Source of the DNA: Streptomyces violascens
GTDB lineage: Bacteria; Actinomycetota; Actinomycetes; Streptomycetales; Streptomycetaceae
Assembly: GCF_014649955.1 (NCBI RefSeq)
Contig: NZ_BMUA01000001.1
Coordinates: forward strand, 124,001-188,000
Direction: 5' to 3'
Length of the DNA stretch: 64,000 bases
This document shows, piece after piece, positions 1 to 9,911 of this stretch. Position numbers and translations under genes: made by a program. Under the pieces are notes generated by a model. It was given only the letters and a program-made list of their open reading frames with translations, ran no database searches and was not told the origin of the DNA. Positions within the stretch are counted from its first letter, which is position 1. Each line of letters starts with the position of its first letter.

Positions 1-322
1 AGAGCACGGCCCGGTTGCGCTGGTGTCCGGCGGCCCACACCCCGAGCAGAAGGCTGACCGGTGTCTGGGTGAGCACGCCGAGGGCGGTGAGCAGCAGCGT
101 GGTCCAGACCGACTGGCTCATCACCGGGTCGTGGATCAGCGCGACCCAGTTGTCCAGACCGTTGAAGTGCGGCTCGGTGATGCCGTCCCAGTTGGCGAAG
201 GAGAGCACGGCGACCAGGACCAGCGGCGCCATCGCGAACAGCAGGAAGAACACCGCTGCGGGCGCCGCCCAGGCGAAGCCCGGACGGGCCACGCCCGCGG
301 CGGACTTCGGGGCACGCGTCAT
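1..322 (-). CDS. Sugar ABC transporter permease (partial, N-terminal part only)
   Basis: This is the first 107 codons of an inner-membrane permease of the MalF/carbohydrate-uptake-1 type; the rest lies beyond the window edge. The N-terminus is a short basic, proline-rich cytoplasmic arm followed by a strong hydrophobic segment (about residues 17-40). Then comes an extracytoplasmic stretch with the family-typical pattern ...FANWDGIT...FNGLDNW. A second membrane segment (about 78-96) follows. The ATG overlaps the TGA of the upstream binding-protein gene as ATGA, which indicates translational coupling. It probably carries xylo-oligosaccharides, judging by the neighbouring xylanases and shared operator; that substrate is inference. 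Confidence 0.88.
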   Translation of the reverse strand, partial: MTRAPKSAAGVARPGFAWAAPAAVFFLLFAMAPLVLVAVLSFANWDGITEPHFNGLDNWVALIHDPVMSQSVWTTLLLTALGVLTQTPVSLLLGVWAAGHQRNRAVL

Positions 323-1611
323 GAGGTGGGCAAGGCCTGCATGGCCTTGATGAAGGCGTCGGCATCGATCTTGCCGTCGACGTACTGCTGGATGGCGGTG
401 CGCATCGGGGTGGACGCGCTCTGCGGGTAGGCCTGGTCCCAGGAAAGCTGGAACGAGGGGGCGGCCTTGACCAGTTCGTACTGGTACTTGGAGTACGCGG
501 GGCTGGCCGCGGTGTCGAGGAAGTCGACGGTGTGGACGGTGGTGGGCAGGTTGCCCACGGCGAGCTGAGCCTTGACGAACTCCTCGGAGTACATCAGCTT
601 CAGGAAGGCGGCAGCGGCCTCGGGGTGCTTGGTCTTCTTCAGCACCGAGTAGAAGTTGTTGGTGTTGCCGACCACGTCGGCCGGGTCGCCCTTGCCACCG
701 TTCAGCGTGGGGAAGCCGGTGTACCCGAGGCCCGACTCGGCGAAGTCCGGGTTGGCGTCCTGCTGGGTGGAGTAGTACCAGGAGCCCATGAGTTCGAAGG
801 CGGCCCGGCCCTTGGCCACCAGGGCCGGGGAGCCGCCGTCGGTGAACTTGACGGAGTCGAAGCTCCTGCCGAACGCTCCGGAGTCGGCCAGGTCTTTGAC
901 GGCGGCCAGCGCCTTGCGGCTGTCCTCGCTCGCCCAGGCCTCCCGGTCGCCGCCCACTGCCCGTTGCAACAGTCCGGGCCCGCCGATCCGGTCGTAGAGG
1001 TACTCGAACCACATCAGGGTGGGCCACTGGTCGCCGCCGCCGAGCGCGATCGGAGTGATGCCCTTGGCCTTGAGTGCCCTGGTGGCAGCGACCAGCTCGT
1101 CCCACGTGCGCGGCGGAGTCAGGCCGGCGTCCGCCAGCACCTTCTTGTTGTGGAACAGCAGCACCGGCTGGGTACCGCGCATCGGCACCCCGTACGGTTT
1201 GCCGTCCACGACGGCCGAGTTGAACACGGACGGCAGGAAGTTGCTCTTCAATCCCGGGTCCTTGGCGATGAAGCCGTCCAACGGAAGCAGCAGACCGGCC
1301 TTCACGAAGGGCTTGATGGAGCCGCCGCCCCAGTTGAAGAAGACGTCCGGGGCATGCGGGGTGTTGATGACGGTCTGCAGCTTCTGCTGGTAGTCCGCGC
1401 CGGGGACGGTGTCGAGCACCACCTTGACCTTGGAGGTCTTGTTGAAGGTCTCGGCGATCTGCTTCTCGACCTTGTTGGTGGCGTCGCCGTAGACCATCAC
1501 GTGGATCGTCCCGGATCCCGCGTCGGAGGAGGCGCCACCCGATCCGCACGCCGCGGTCATGCCCAGGACGAGTGCGCTGGCCGCGGCGATCGCGGCGAAT
1601 CTCGATCCCAT
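319..1611 (-). CDS. Sugar ABC transporter substrate-binding lipoprotein
   Basis: A 430-residue extracellular solute-binding protein of the family-1 sugar type. It begins with a lipoprotein signal (basic start, hydrophobic core, then MTAAC with Cys22), so it should be tethered to the outer face of the membrane. The body has the usual pattern of family 1: VMVYGDATNKVEKQ near the N-terminus, FNWGGGSIKPFV, and a late WDQAYPQSAS segment. I chose ATG 1611, preceded by a GGGCAGGG stretch, because the longer reading frame adds 21 residues before the signal peptide. It is the first gene of the operon whose next gene is the permease. It is probably repressed through the palindromes at 1627-1658. The sugar is inferred to be xylan-derived. 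Confidence 0.92.
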   Translation of the reverse strand: MGSRFAAIAAASALVLGMTAACGSGGASSDAGSGTIHVMVYGDATNKVEKQIAETFNKTSKVKVVLDTVPGADYQQKLQTVINTPHAPDVFFNWGGGSIKPFVKAGLLLPLDGFIAKDPGLKSNFLPSVFNSAVVDGKPYGVPMRGTQPVLLFHNKKVLADAGLTPPRTWDELVAATRALKAKGITPIALGGGDQWPTLMWFEYLYDRIGGPGLLQRAVGGDREAWASEDSRKALAAVKDLADSGAFGRSFDSVKFTDGGSPALVAKGRAAFELMGSWYYSTQQDANPDFAESGLGYTGFPTLNGGKGDPADVVGNTNNFYSVLKKTKHPEAAAAFLKLMYSEEFVKAQLAVGNLPTTVHTVDFLDTAASPAYSKYQYELVKAAPSFQLSWDQAYPQSASTPMRTAIQQYVDGKIDADAFIKAMQALPTS

Positions 1612-1626
1612 ACCCTGCCCATCATT

Positions 1627-1658
1627 CGAATGTTTCGGACTACGTGGCGAATGTTGTG
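1627..1658. promoter_or_regulatory. Putative LacI-family operator cluster at the ABC promoter
   Basis: An imperfect palindrome, CGAATGTTTCG (1627-1637), reads CGAAACATTCG on the transcribed strand. It differs by one base from CGAAACTTTCG in front of the first xylanase. A second, degenerate copy begins at 1648, so the octamer CGAATGTT is repeated with a 21-bp period (two helical turns). Both lie just downstream of the -10 box, where a bound repressor would block initiation or early elongation. The binding protein is inferred to be the adjacent LacI regulator. Confidence 0.6.
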
Positions 1659-1661
1659 GGA

Positions 1662-1690
1662 AAACTAGGACCACCCCCGGCGGCCGTCAA
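1662..1690 (-). promoter_or_regulatory. Promoter of the sugar ABC operon
   Basis: Read on the minus strand, TTGACG (1690-1685) is followed after exactly 17 bases by TAGTTT (1667-1662). This is a good match to streptomycete housekeeping promoters. Transcription would start near 1655, inside the operator cluster and about 45 bases before the binding-protein ATG. Confidence 0.7.
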
Positions 1691-1791
1691 GAGTGCTGGC
1701 GGGATCCGATCCGACCGGCCGACCGGCTAGCATCCGTGCCGTCGACCACCCACAGCGACGTTCGCCCAGCAGGGCAGTGCAGGAGGAGTTC

Positions 1792-2829
1792 GTGACCAGA
1801 GCCGCGACGCTCGCCGAGATCGCGCAGGAGGCGGGGGTCTCAGCCCCGACTGTTTCGAAAGTCCTCAACGGCCGGGCCGATGTCGCCCAGGCCACCCGGG
1901 AGCGGGTCGAGGAGCTGCTGCGCCGACACGGCTACCGGCGGCGGCGCGGCATCCAGAACAGCCCGCTGCTTGAACTGGTCTTCCACGAGCTGGAGAGCGT
2001 CTGGGCGATGGAGGTGATCCGCGGCGTCGAGAACGTGGCGCGCGACGAGGGACTGAGCATCGTCCTCTCGGAGTCCTCCGGGCGGCTCACCCCCGGCCAG
2101 TCCTGGATGGACGGAGTGCTCGCCCGTCGCCCCGCCGGCGTCCTCCTGGTCCTGTCCGGCCTGGACCGCTCCCAGCAGGAACAACTGGCCGGCCGTGACA
2201 TCCCGTTCGTGGTGATGGACCCGGCCGGCGACCCCGGCCAGGGGGTGCCCGCCGTCGGCACCACCAACTGGGACGGCGGCCTGGCCGCCACCCGGCACCT
2301 GCTCGACCTCGGCCACCGCCGGATCGGCCTGCTCGGCGGGCCGGCCCGGATGATGTGCAGCCGGGCCCGAGCCGACGGCTACCGGGCGGCCCTCGACATG
2401 GCAGGCATCGCGTACGAGCCGGAGCTGGTCCGCGACGGCGACTTCCACCACGAGGCCGGTCGCCGGGTCGGGCTGGAACTGCTGGGCCTGCCCGACCGGC
2501 CGACCGCCGTGTTCGCGGGGAACGACCTGCAGGCCCTCGGGCTCTACGAGGCCGCCCGTGAAATGGGGTTGCGCATCCCGGAGGACCTCAGCGTGGTCGG
2601 CTTCGACGATCTGCCGCTGGCCCGTTGGGTCGGCCCTCCACTCACCACCGTCCGCCAACCCCTGACCGAAATGGCCGAGGTCGCCACCCGCATGGTGATC
2701 GACCTCGCCCGAGGCACCCGGCCCGGCACCCTGCGGGTGGACCTGGCCACCAGCCTGGTCGAGCGAAGCAGCACCGCCCCACCACAAACACGGTCCCGAA
2801 CGGTTGACGGAGCATCACCCCGGCTCTAG
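1792..2829 (+). CDS. LacI-family transcriptional regulator of the xylan locus
   Basis: A 345-residue repressor. Residues 6-27 form the LacI helix-turn-helix (TLAEIAQEAGVSAPTVSKVLNG) with the usual hinge region after it. A periplasmic-binding-protein-like effector domain follows (VLLVLSGLDR, HLLDLGHRRIGLLGG, FAGNDLQALGLYEAARE, SVVGFDDLPLARW). I start at GTG 1792 because AGGAGG sits five bases upstream (1781-1786) and the extra upstream codons carry no family similarity. It stands between the divergent ABC operon and the xylanases. The xylanase -10 box overlaps its stop codon. It probably senses a xylo-oligosaccharide and releases the CGAAA-type palindromes; ligand and targets are inferred. Confidence 0.93.
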   Translation: MTRAATLAEIAQEAGVSAPTVSKVLNGRADVAQATRERVEELLRRHGYRRRRGIQNSPLLELVFHELESVWAMEVIRGVENVARDEGLSIVLSESSGRLTPGQSWMDGVLARRPAGVLLVLSGLDRSQQEQLAGRDIPFVVMDPAGDPGQGVPAVGTTNWDGGLAATRHLLDLGHRRIGLLGGPARMMCSRARADGYRAALDMAGIAYEPELVRDGDFHHEAGRRVGLELLGLPDRPTAVFAGNDLQALGLYEAAREMGLRIPEDLSVVGFDDLPLARWVGPPLTTVRQPLTEMAEVATRMVIDLARGTRPGTLRVDLATSLVERSSTAPPQTRSRTVDGASPRL

Positions 2830-2832
2830 GGT
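2804..2832 (+). promoter_or_regulatory. Promoter of the first xylanase
   Basis: TTGACG (2804-2809), 17 bases, then TAGGGT (2827-2832). The -10 box contains the TAG stop of the preceding regulator gene. The predicted start of transcription, near 2839, is about 18 bases before the palindrome at 2857-2867. Confidence 0.65.
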
Positions 2833-2856
2833 CACCGACTGAATCGGCGGATGATC

Positions 2857-2867
2857 CGAAACTTTCG
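2857..2867. promoter_or_regulatory. Putative operator CGAAACTTTCG of the first xylanase
   Basis: A perfect 11-bp palindrome around a central C, placed about +18 to +28 of the predicted transcript. CGAAA-type repeats upstream of streptomycete xylanase genes are known from the literature. Here the single-base-different copy at 1627-1637 lets the regulon be drawn inside one locus. Confidence 0.62.
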
Positions 2868-2945
2868 ACTCGTCTCTCCGTACGGTCCGCGTTCCACGCC
2901 CCACCGCACGTCCGTCTCTTCCCTCACAGAGAAAGGACCACGCCG

Positions 2946-5485
<2,540 letters not shown>

Positions 5486-5521
5486 CGCCGGACCAACACC
5501 AGCACGCGCTGAACGACCGGC

Positions 5522-5552
5522 GTGCCGGGCAGGGACATGCCCTGCCCGGCAC
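5522..5552. terminator. Bidirectional terminator hairpin
   Basis: A perfect 13-bp inverted repeat (5522-5534 and 5540-5552) with a 5-base loop lies between the convergent second xylanase and the glycosidase relic. It is GC-rich without a T tract, as is common in streptomycetes. Confidence 0.7.
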
Positions 5553-5565
5553 CATGTGCCCGGTG

Positions 5566-6985
5566 TCAACTCTGGCCCTGCAGGCGCCAGATCTGGTTCT
5601 TCTTGGTGCTGAGGGCGCTCACCGGGTCGCAGGTCCACTGGTGGGCCAGCGCACCGGCCGTGGTCGAGATGTTGGAGACGTCGACGCACTTGCGGCTGTG
5701 GGCGGCGACCAACTGGTAGTCCTTGCTGTTGCCCAGTGCCGTGACGGGGTTGAGGGTGAACTGCTGGTTGGTGGCACCGTTGCAGATGTACTGGATGACG
5801 GCGGCACCGTCTGCGGTAGAGGCGCCGGAGACGTCGAGGCACTTACCGCTGTGCTCGTTGACCACGGTGTAGGTATCGGCCTTGCCGCTCACCGGCTTGA
5901 GGTCGAGCATCTGCTGGTAGCCGCCCTCGCAGTTGTACTGCTGGTACTGCGTGCCGTTGGCGGTGCTGAGGTTGGTGTCGTCCGGGCACTGGCCGCTGTT
6001 CTCGCTGACCGCCACGGTGGAGGTGGTGGTATTGGTGGGCGGGAGGAGGGTGACGGTGTAGCCGTCCTTGGCGTTGCTCCAAGGGAGGCTCACCGAGGCC
6101 GCGTTGTTGCTGACCGTCAGAGTGGTGTCGGAGATCCTTTCCGGCCCTGTCACCGCGGCGCCGTCGTTGTGGGGGACTCGCTGGACGACCGCACGGACCT
6201 TGCCGTTCTCCACCACCGAGGTGGCAGCCAGGCCGGTGAGGTTGACGGTGACGCTGCCGGTGTTGCCGTTGCTGCCGAGCAGCACCTTGGCGTTCTTCGC
6301 GGTGTTCTCCTTGGTGGCCAGGCCGTCGATGTCGGAGCCGGGGACGAGGTTGACGATGTTGCCGGTCTGCGAGCCGTAGTAGCGGTACATGAACCACTCG
6401 CCCAGCGGCAGGTACTGGCCCGCGCCGTTCTTGGTGAGCAGGCCGGCCTCGTAGTCGTGCAGGCTGGTGCCCCACGCCCAGTTGCCGAGCAGGCCGTCGG
6501 CGCCGGCCCGCTCCAGACGGCCGATGAACCAGGCACCGCCACCGGGGCTCTGCATGGATGAGGTGGCGTACTCGTTGATCTGGTACGGGCGGGTGTGGGG
6601 CAGGCCCGCGGCGTCGAGGGTGGCGTTGGCGCGGCCCACGTCGGTGACGGGGTCACCCGGCTCGTCGTGCCAGCTCCAGATGTCGGGAGCGACGTTGTCG
6701 GCCTTGACGTGGTTGAGGAAGGCGGTCCACCAACTGCTGGAGGAGCTGGGCTGGCCGGCGAGGCTGGGGCCGACGATGAGCTGGCCCGGGAGTGCCTCCC
6801 GCACGCGGGCGTAGAACCGTGACCACATCTGCATGTACTGGCTCTGGGAGGCACCCCAGAACGCCTTGCCGTCGGGCTCGTTCCACAGGTCCCACTGGAC
6901 CTTCATGTTGTTGGCCTTGATGTCGCCGATGAGCTGGGTGACGAAGTTGTCGAACTGCGTCCAGTCGCCGTTGTCACCGGGCAGA
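5566..6985 (-). pseudogene. Truncated glycoside hydrolase (GH39-like) with C-terminal ricin-type lectin domain
   Basis: The reading frame is open from the stop at 5566 up to about 6985 and then runs into foreign sequence, so the signal peptide and first part of the catalytic barrel are missing. What remains contains WDLWNEPD (probable acid/base Glu) and YQINEYAT (probable nucleophile Glu), as in clan-A glycosidases such as GH39. A beta-sandwich region follows, then a three-fold ricin B/CBM13 lectin (GKCLDVSGAS, RKCVDVSNIS, QIWRLQGQ). It faces the xylanases across a shared terminator and once probably belonged to the same xylan system. An internal ATG at 6906 could give a 446-residue product, but without an export signal it would be useless outside the cell. 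Confidence 0.75.
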
Positions 6986-7151
6986 CCTTGAACAGTGCTG
7001 TGCCGTACGGGATCTCGGGTATTCCCGAGGACAAGGTCGCGATGGCCTCGTCGTTCAGCTCCTGCGGCACGACCGCGTCCAGGCGCAGAAAGCCCTGCGC
7101 GACGAAGCGTGCCACCTGAATCGAGGTGAGCAGCTGTTTAGTGGTTGGCAT
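6985..7151 (-). pseudogene. 5' stub of a phytanoyl-CoA dioxygenase-family gene
   Basis: About 50 codons from ATG 7151 (MPTTKQLLTSIQVARFV..., IPEIPYGT) look like the start of an Fe(II)/2OG dioxygenase of the PhyH family as I know it from streptomycetes. After PYGT the similarity ends. The frame then crosses, out of phase, into the glycosidase relic and stops at 6903. The gene faces away from an AraC regulator relic, the usual arrangement of this gene pair, so both are probably remains of one unit. Confidence 0.55.
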
Positions 7152-7224
7152 GCGCCAAAGCTAGGACGTCAACCGGTCTTGCGCGTGGGATGTAATCACC
7201 AGTCACTGGTAGGTTTTCACCCCC

Positions 7225-7858
7225 ATGGAGAGCGTGTCCTTGTGTCTGGATCAGCCGCCCGAGGTGGTGAACGCCGGGGTGGGCGTGCACGGGGCCTCCA
7301 CCGCGCACGAAGTCTTCCGGCTGCCCGACCTGTGGCAACTGCACCTGTACAGCCCGCCGGCCCCAGGCACTCCGTGCCTCTGATGCAGGACGCCGGGTCC
7401 GAAGGGCCGCTCGTGGCCGTCCTGTTGAGGCATGCGGTCGCCCCCCTGCCTGTGTCCGCCGCGCGCGCGTCCGCCGAGGTGTGGACGGTTCTCTGGCACA
7501 TCACCCAGCTGACCGGCTCCAACGACCCCGGCACCGGCATCCCGTCGTGACCTCCGCGCAGGCCTACATCGAGGAACATCTTGCCGAGCCGCTGCCCGTG
7601 CCCGTCATCGCGCGCGCTGCCCGCGTCTCGCACACACACCTGACCCGTTTGTTCCGGGCGGACACAGGCCTCACCGTCATCGCCTACGTCCGGCGCCGGA
7701 GGCTGGAGCGCGCCCGCCATCTGCTCCAGTCCTCCACACTCTCCATCCCCTCCATCGCCGCGACAGTGGGCATCGCCGACCTCCAGGCCTTCAACAAGGC
7801 CTGCCATCGCGAACTCGGGGCGGGACCACATGCCGTGCGCGCCGCCGGCGACCTGTGA
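7225..7858 (+). pseudogene. AraC-family regulator, frameshifted and internally deleted
   Basis: Three pieces of one protein are readable in different frames. An N-terminal cupin-like start from ATG 7225 (MESVSLCLDQPPEVVNAG) runs to a TGA at 7381-7383. A middle part (EGPLVAVLLRHA ... VLWHITQLTG) ends at 7550. The C-terminal AraC double helix-turn-helix follows (about 7548-7858: AYIEEHLAEPLPV, ARVSHTHLTRLFRADTG, IPSIAATVGIADLQAFNKAC). The distance between the first and last pieces is too short for a normal protein of about 270-300 residues, so there is also a deletion. The 3' end abuts an IS3 remnant. Confidence 0.65.
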
Positions 7859-8680
7859 GAAACGGGCAAGGGCGGCGACCGGCTCCGACGACCTCGCGGG
7901 TGGCCAGGTCCAGCCAGCAGGCGAGGCAGAGCCGGCCCTCGGCGGTGGGCAGGCAGGTGATCTCGCCGACCAGCTTGGGGCCCGGGCGCTCGGCATGGAA
8001 GTCGCCGCCGATCAGGGCCGGGGCCAGCCTCGTCTTCTTGGCCAGCCGGCTCAGCGAGCGGTGTTTGCGCCGGGTGACGCCACGGATGTCGCGCTCGCGC
8101 ATCAGGCGGGCGACGCGTTTGCGGTTCACCCGCCTCCCGTGGCGGTGCAGTTCGGCGTGGATGCGTGGGACGCCGTAGGTGCGACGGGAGGCGAGGTGCG
8201 GCACGGTGATCTCGTGGGCGAGCGCGTCGTCGGCGGCCTGCCGGGCACGACGGGCGGCCTCGCCCTCGCGCCAGGCGCAGTAGGAGGAGCGAGCCACGTG
8301 CAGCACGCGGCACAGCAGCGTGATCGGGTAGTTCGCCTTCTCCGCGTGGATGAACGGGCACAACTCGCTCACCGGTCGTTCTCCTTGACGAAGAAGGCGG
8401 TCGCGTTTCTCAGGACCTCGATCGTCTGCTGCTGTTCGTGGTTCTCCCTGCGCAGTCGCCGCATTTCCTCACGCTCTGCGCGCGGCTGGTACCGCCAGGC
8501 CAAGGCCGACCGAGGCGGTGGCCAGGGCGGCGAGCTGACCAGCGCAGGGCTGATGCCGGGTTCCTGGGCCAACCGTGGTGACCGTCTTGCCCGAGGAGTC
8601 GACGAGCGCGATGGCGTCCGCTTGAACTCCTCCGAGTTCCGCTTCGAGTACTGGCTTCCCACCTGGTGCTACTTCCTCTG
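7840..8680 (-). mobile_element. IS3-family transposase remnant (OrfA and OrfB fragments)
   Basis: On the minus strand an OrfA-like start (MGSQYSKRNSEEFKR, then DAIALVDSSGKTVTTV in another frame, ending FFVKENDR at 8369) is followed by OrfB from a GTG at 8372 that overlaps the OrfA stop. OrfB shows the IS3 pattern YPITLLCRVLHVARSSYCAW and RRTYGVPRIHAELHRHG, reaches the first DDE-region part (WLDLATREVVG) and stops matching near 7900, where it runs into the AraC relic. OrfA has at least one frameshift and OrfB lacks most of its catalytic core, so the element is dead. I could not find matching terminal inverted repeats. Confidence 0.75.
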
Positions 8681-8689
8681 GAACCTCAG

Positions 8690-9068
8690 CTCCCCGTCTC
8701 CAGGTGTCCACGACCAAGGGGAAGCTTCAGTCAAGGCTCGTGATCGCCTGGCCCAGGATCTCGATACGGCCTTGGCTTCCCCGGGTGAGTCTGGTCACGC
8801 AGCTCCCGGCGCCTACTACACACGGCCGTGGATGAGAAAGGCCGCCCCGTGCCGGGAAAACCCAGGCCGTCGCGAGCCTTGCTACGACCCTGGGCCGTAC
8901 CGGGACCATTGTGATCAGACTGCCGTACGGGCTAACGATGACCCTGTCGTGTCCGCCGCCGATGCCGTGCTTCCCGGCGGCCCCCTTTCCCGACGTGGGC
9001 ATGTCGAACCCCGATCCGGTCGTGCCACGGCCTGGTGCGTGACCCGAATACAAGGAAGAAGGTGCCCC
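8690..9068. other. Non-coding gap between IS3 remnant and cytochrome-b-like gene
   Basis: No reading frame here resembles a protein and I see no strong hairpin or IS end. The last 20 bases carry the AAGGAAGAAGG ribosome binding site of the next gene. Confidence 0.5.
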
Positions 9069-9911
9069 ATGTCCAGTGTCGTTCTGCTCGCCCGTCCTGT
9101 GACCGGCGCCGCGTCGGCCGGAGTGGCCAGCCGGATGATGGCCTTCCTGGACTACTTCGCCGGAGTCTTCACCCTGCTCTCGCTGACCGCGGTGGTGACG
9201 TGCGGGCTCGCCGCCACCGACCGGCTGGTGTTGACCCCCCGTATGCGGGTGGCCGTTCAGTCGGTGCACCGGGCGAGCGCCGTCGCAGCGCTCGGCTTCC
9301 TCGCCACCCACATCGCGGTCAAGGTCGTCGAGCGGCACGCCGCTCCGCAGACCGCCGTGGCCCCCTTCACCGGCGGCACCGCCCTCGCGGTGAGCCTGGG
9401 CACCATCGCCACCGACCTGCTCGTCCTGATCACGGCCACCGGCGTGCTCCGCGGCTGGTTCGCCGGCATCCGCCACGCCTGGCTGTGGCGGGTGCTGCAC
9501 TCGATGGCGTACCTCTGCTGGCCGGTCTCACTGGCGCACGGGTTGACGGCGGGGCGCAAGGCACACGCGTGGGTGCTCTGGGGATACGGCCTGTGCGCGG
9601 CCTTGGTGGCGCTCGCACTGATGGTCCGTGTCCTTTCCTTCCTGGGCCGCCACCGGACCCTGAGCCGACGTCGGCGCGGCGCGAAGGCATACCGACCCGC
9701 CACCATCCGTCCGACCGCGCTGACCGCGCTGACCGCCCTGTCCACCCGCTCCGCAACCGGCATCCGCCCCATCGCCTGGGCCGCCCAGTCCGCTGCACCG
9801 GCGACAGCGACAGGCCGGTCCGCTCAGAGTGACGGCCTGCCCAGGCTGCCCAAACACGCGAGACCAGCGTCCAGGCCGCTGTACCTGGCTCAGCCGGGGA
9901 GCAGCGAATGA
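9069..9911 (+). CDS. Multi-span membrane protein, cytochrome b / ferric-reductase-like
   Basis: A 280-residue membrane protein with about five or six hydrophobic segments between residues 25 and 200 (MMAFLDYFAGVFTLLSLTAVV, GTIATDLLVLITATG, VLWGYGLCAALVALALMV). Histidines sit within or next to membrane segments (VHRASAV, FLATHIAVKV, RHAWLWRVLHS, LAHGLTAG). That pattern suits bis-haem electron carriers of the cytochrome b/ferric-reductase transmembrane type, but haem binding is inferred. The C-terminal 80 residues are Arg/Ala/Thr-rich and probably cytoplasmic. ATG 9069 follows a good ribosome site. Its TGA overlaps the next ATG (ATGA), so the two are coupled. Confidence 0.72.
   Translation: MSSVVLLARPVTGAASAGVASRMMAFLDYFAGVFTLLSLTAVVTCGLAATDRLVLTPRMRVAVQSVHRASAVAALGFLATHIAVKVVERHAAPQTAVAPFTGGTALAVSLGTIATDLLVLITATGVLRGWFAGIRHAWLWRVLHSMAYLCWPVSLAHGLTAGRKAHAWVLWGYGLCAALVALALMVRVLSFLGRHRTLSRRRRGAKAYRPATIRPTALTALTALSTRSATGIRPIAWAAQSAAPATATGRSAQSDGLPRLPKHARPASRPLYLAQPGSSE

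Noticed and set aside
532..1668. Long plus-strand open frame opposite the sugar-binding protein gene
   Set aside because: It is the antisense of a clear lipoprotein gene, Gly/Val/Glu-rich with no domain, and arises from GC bias.
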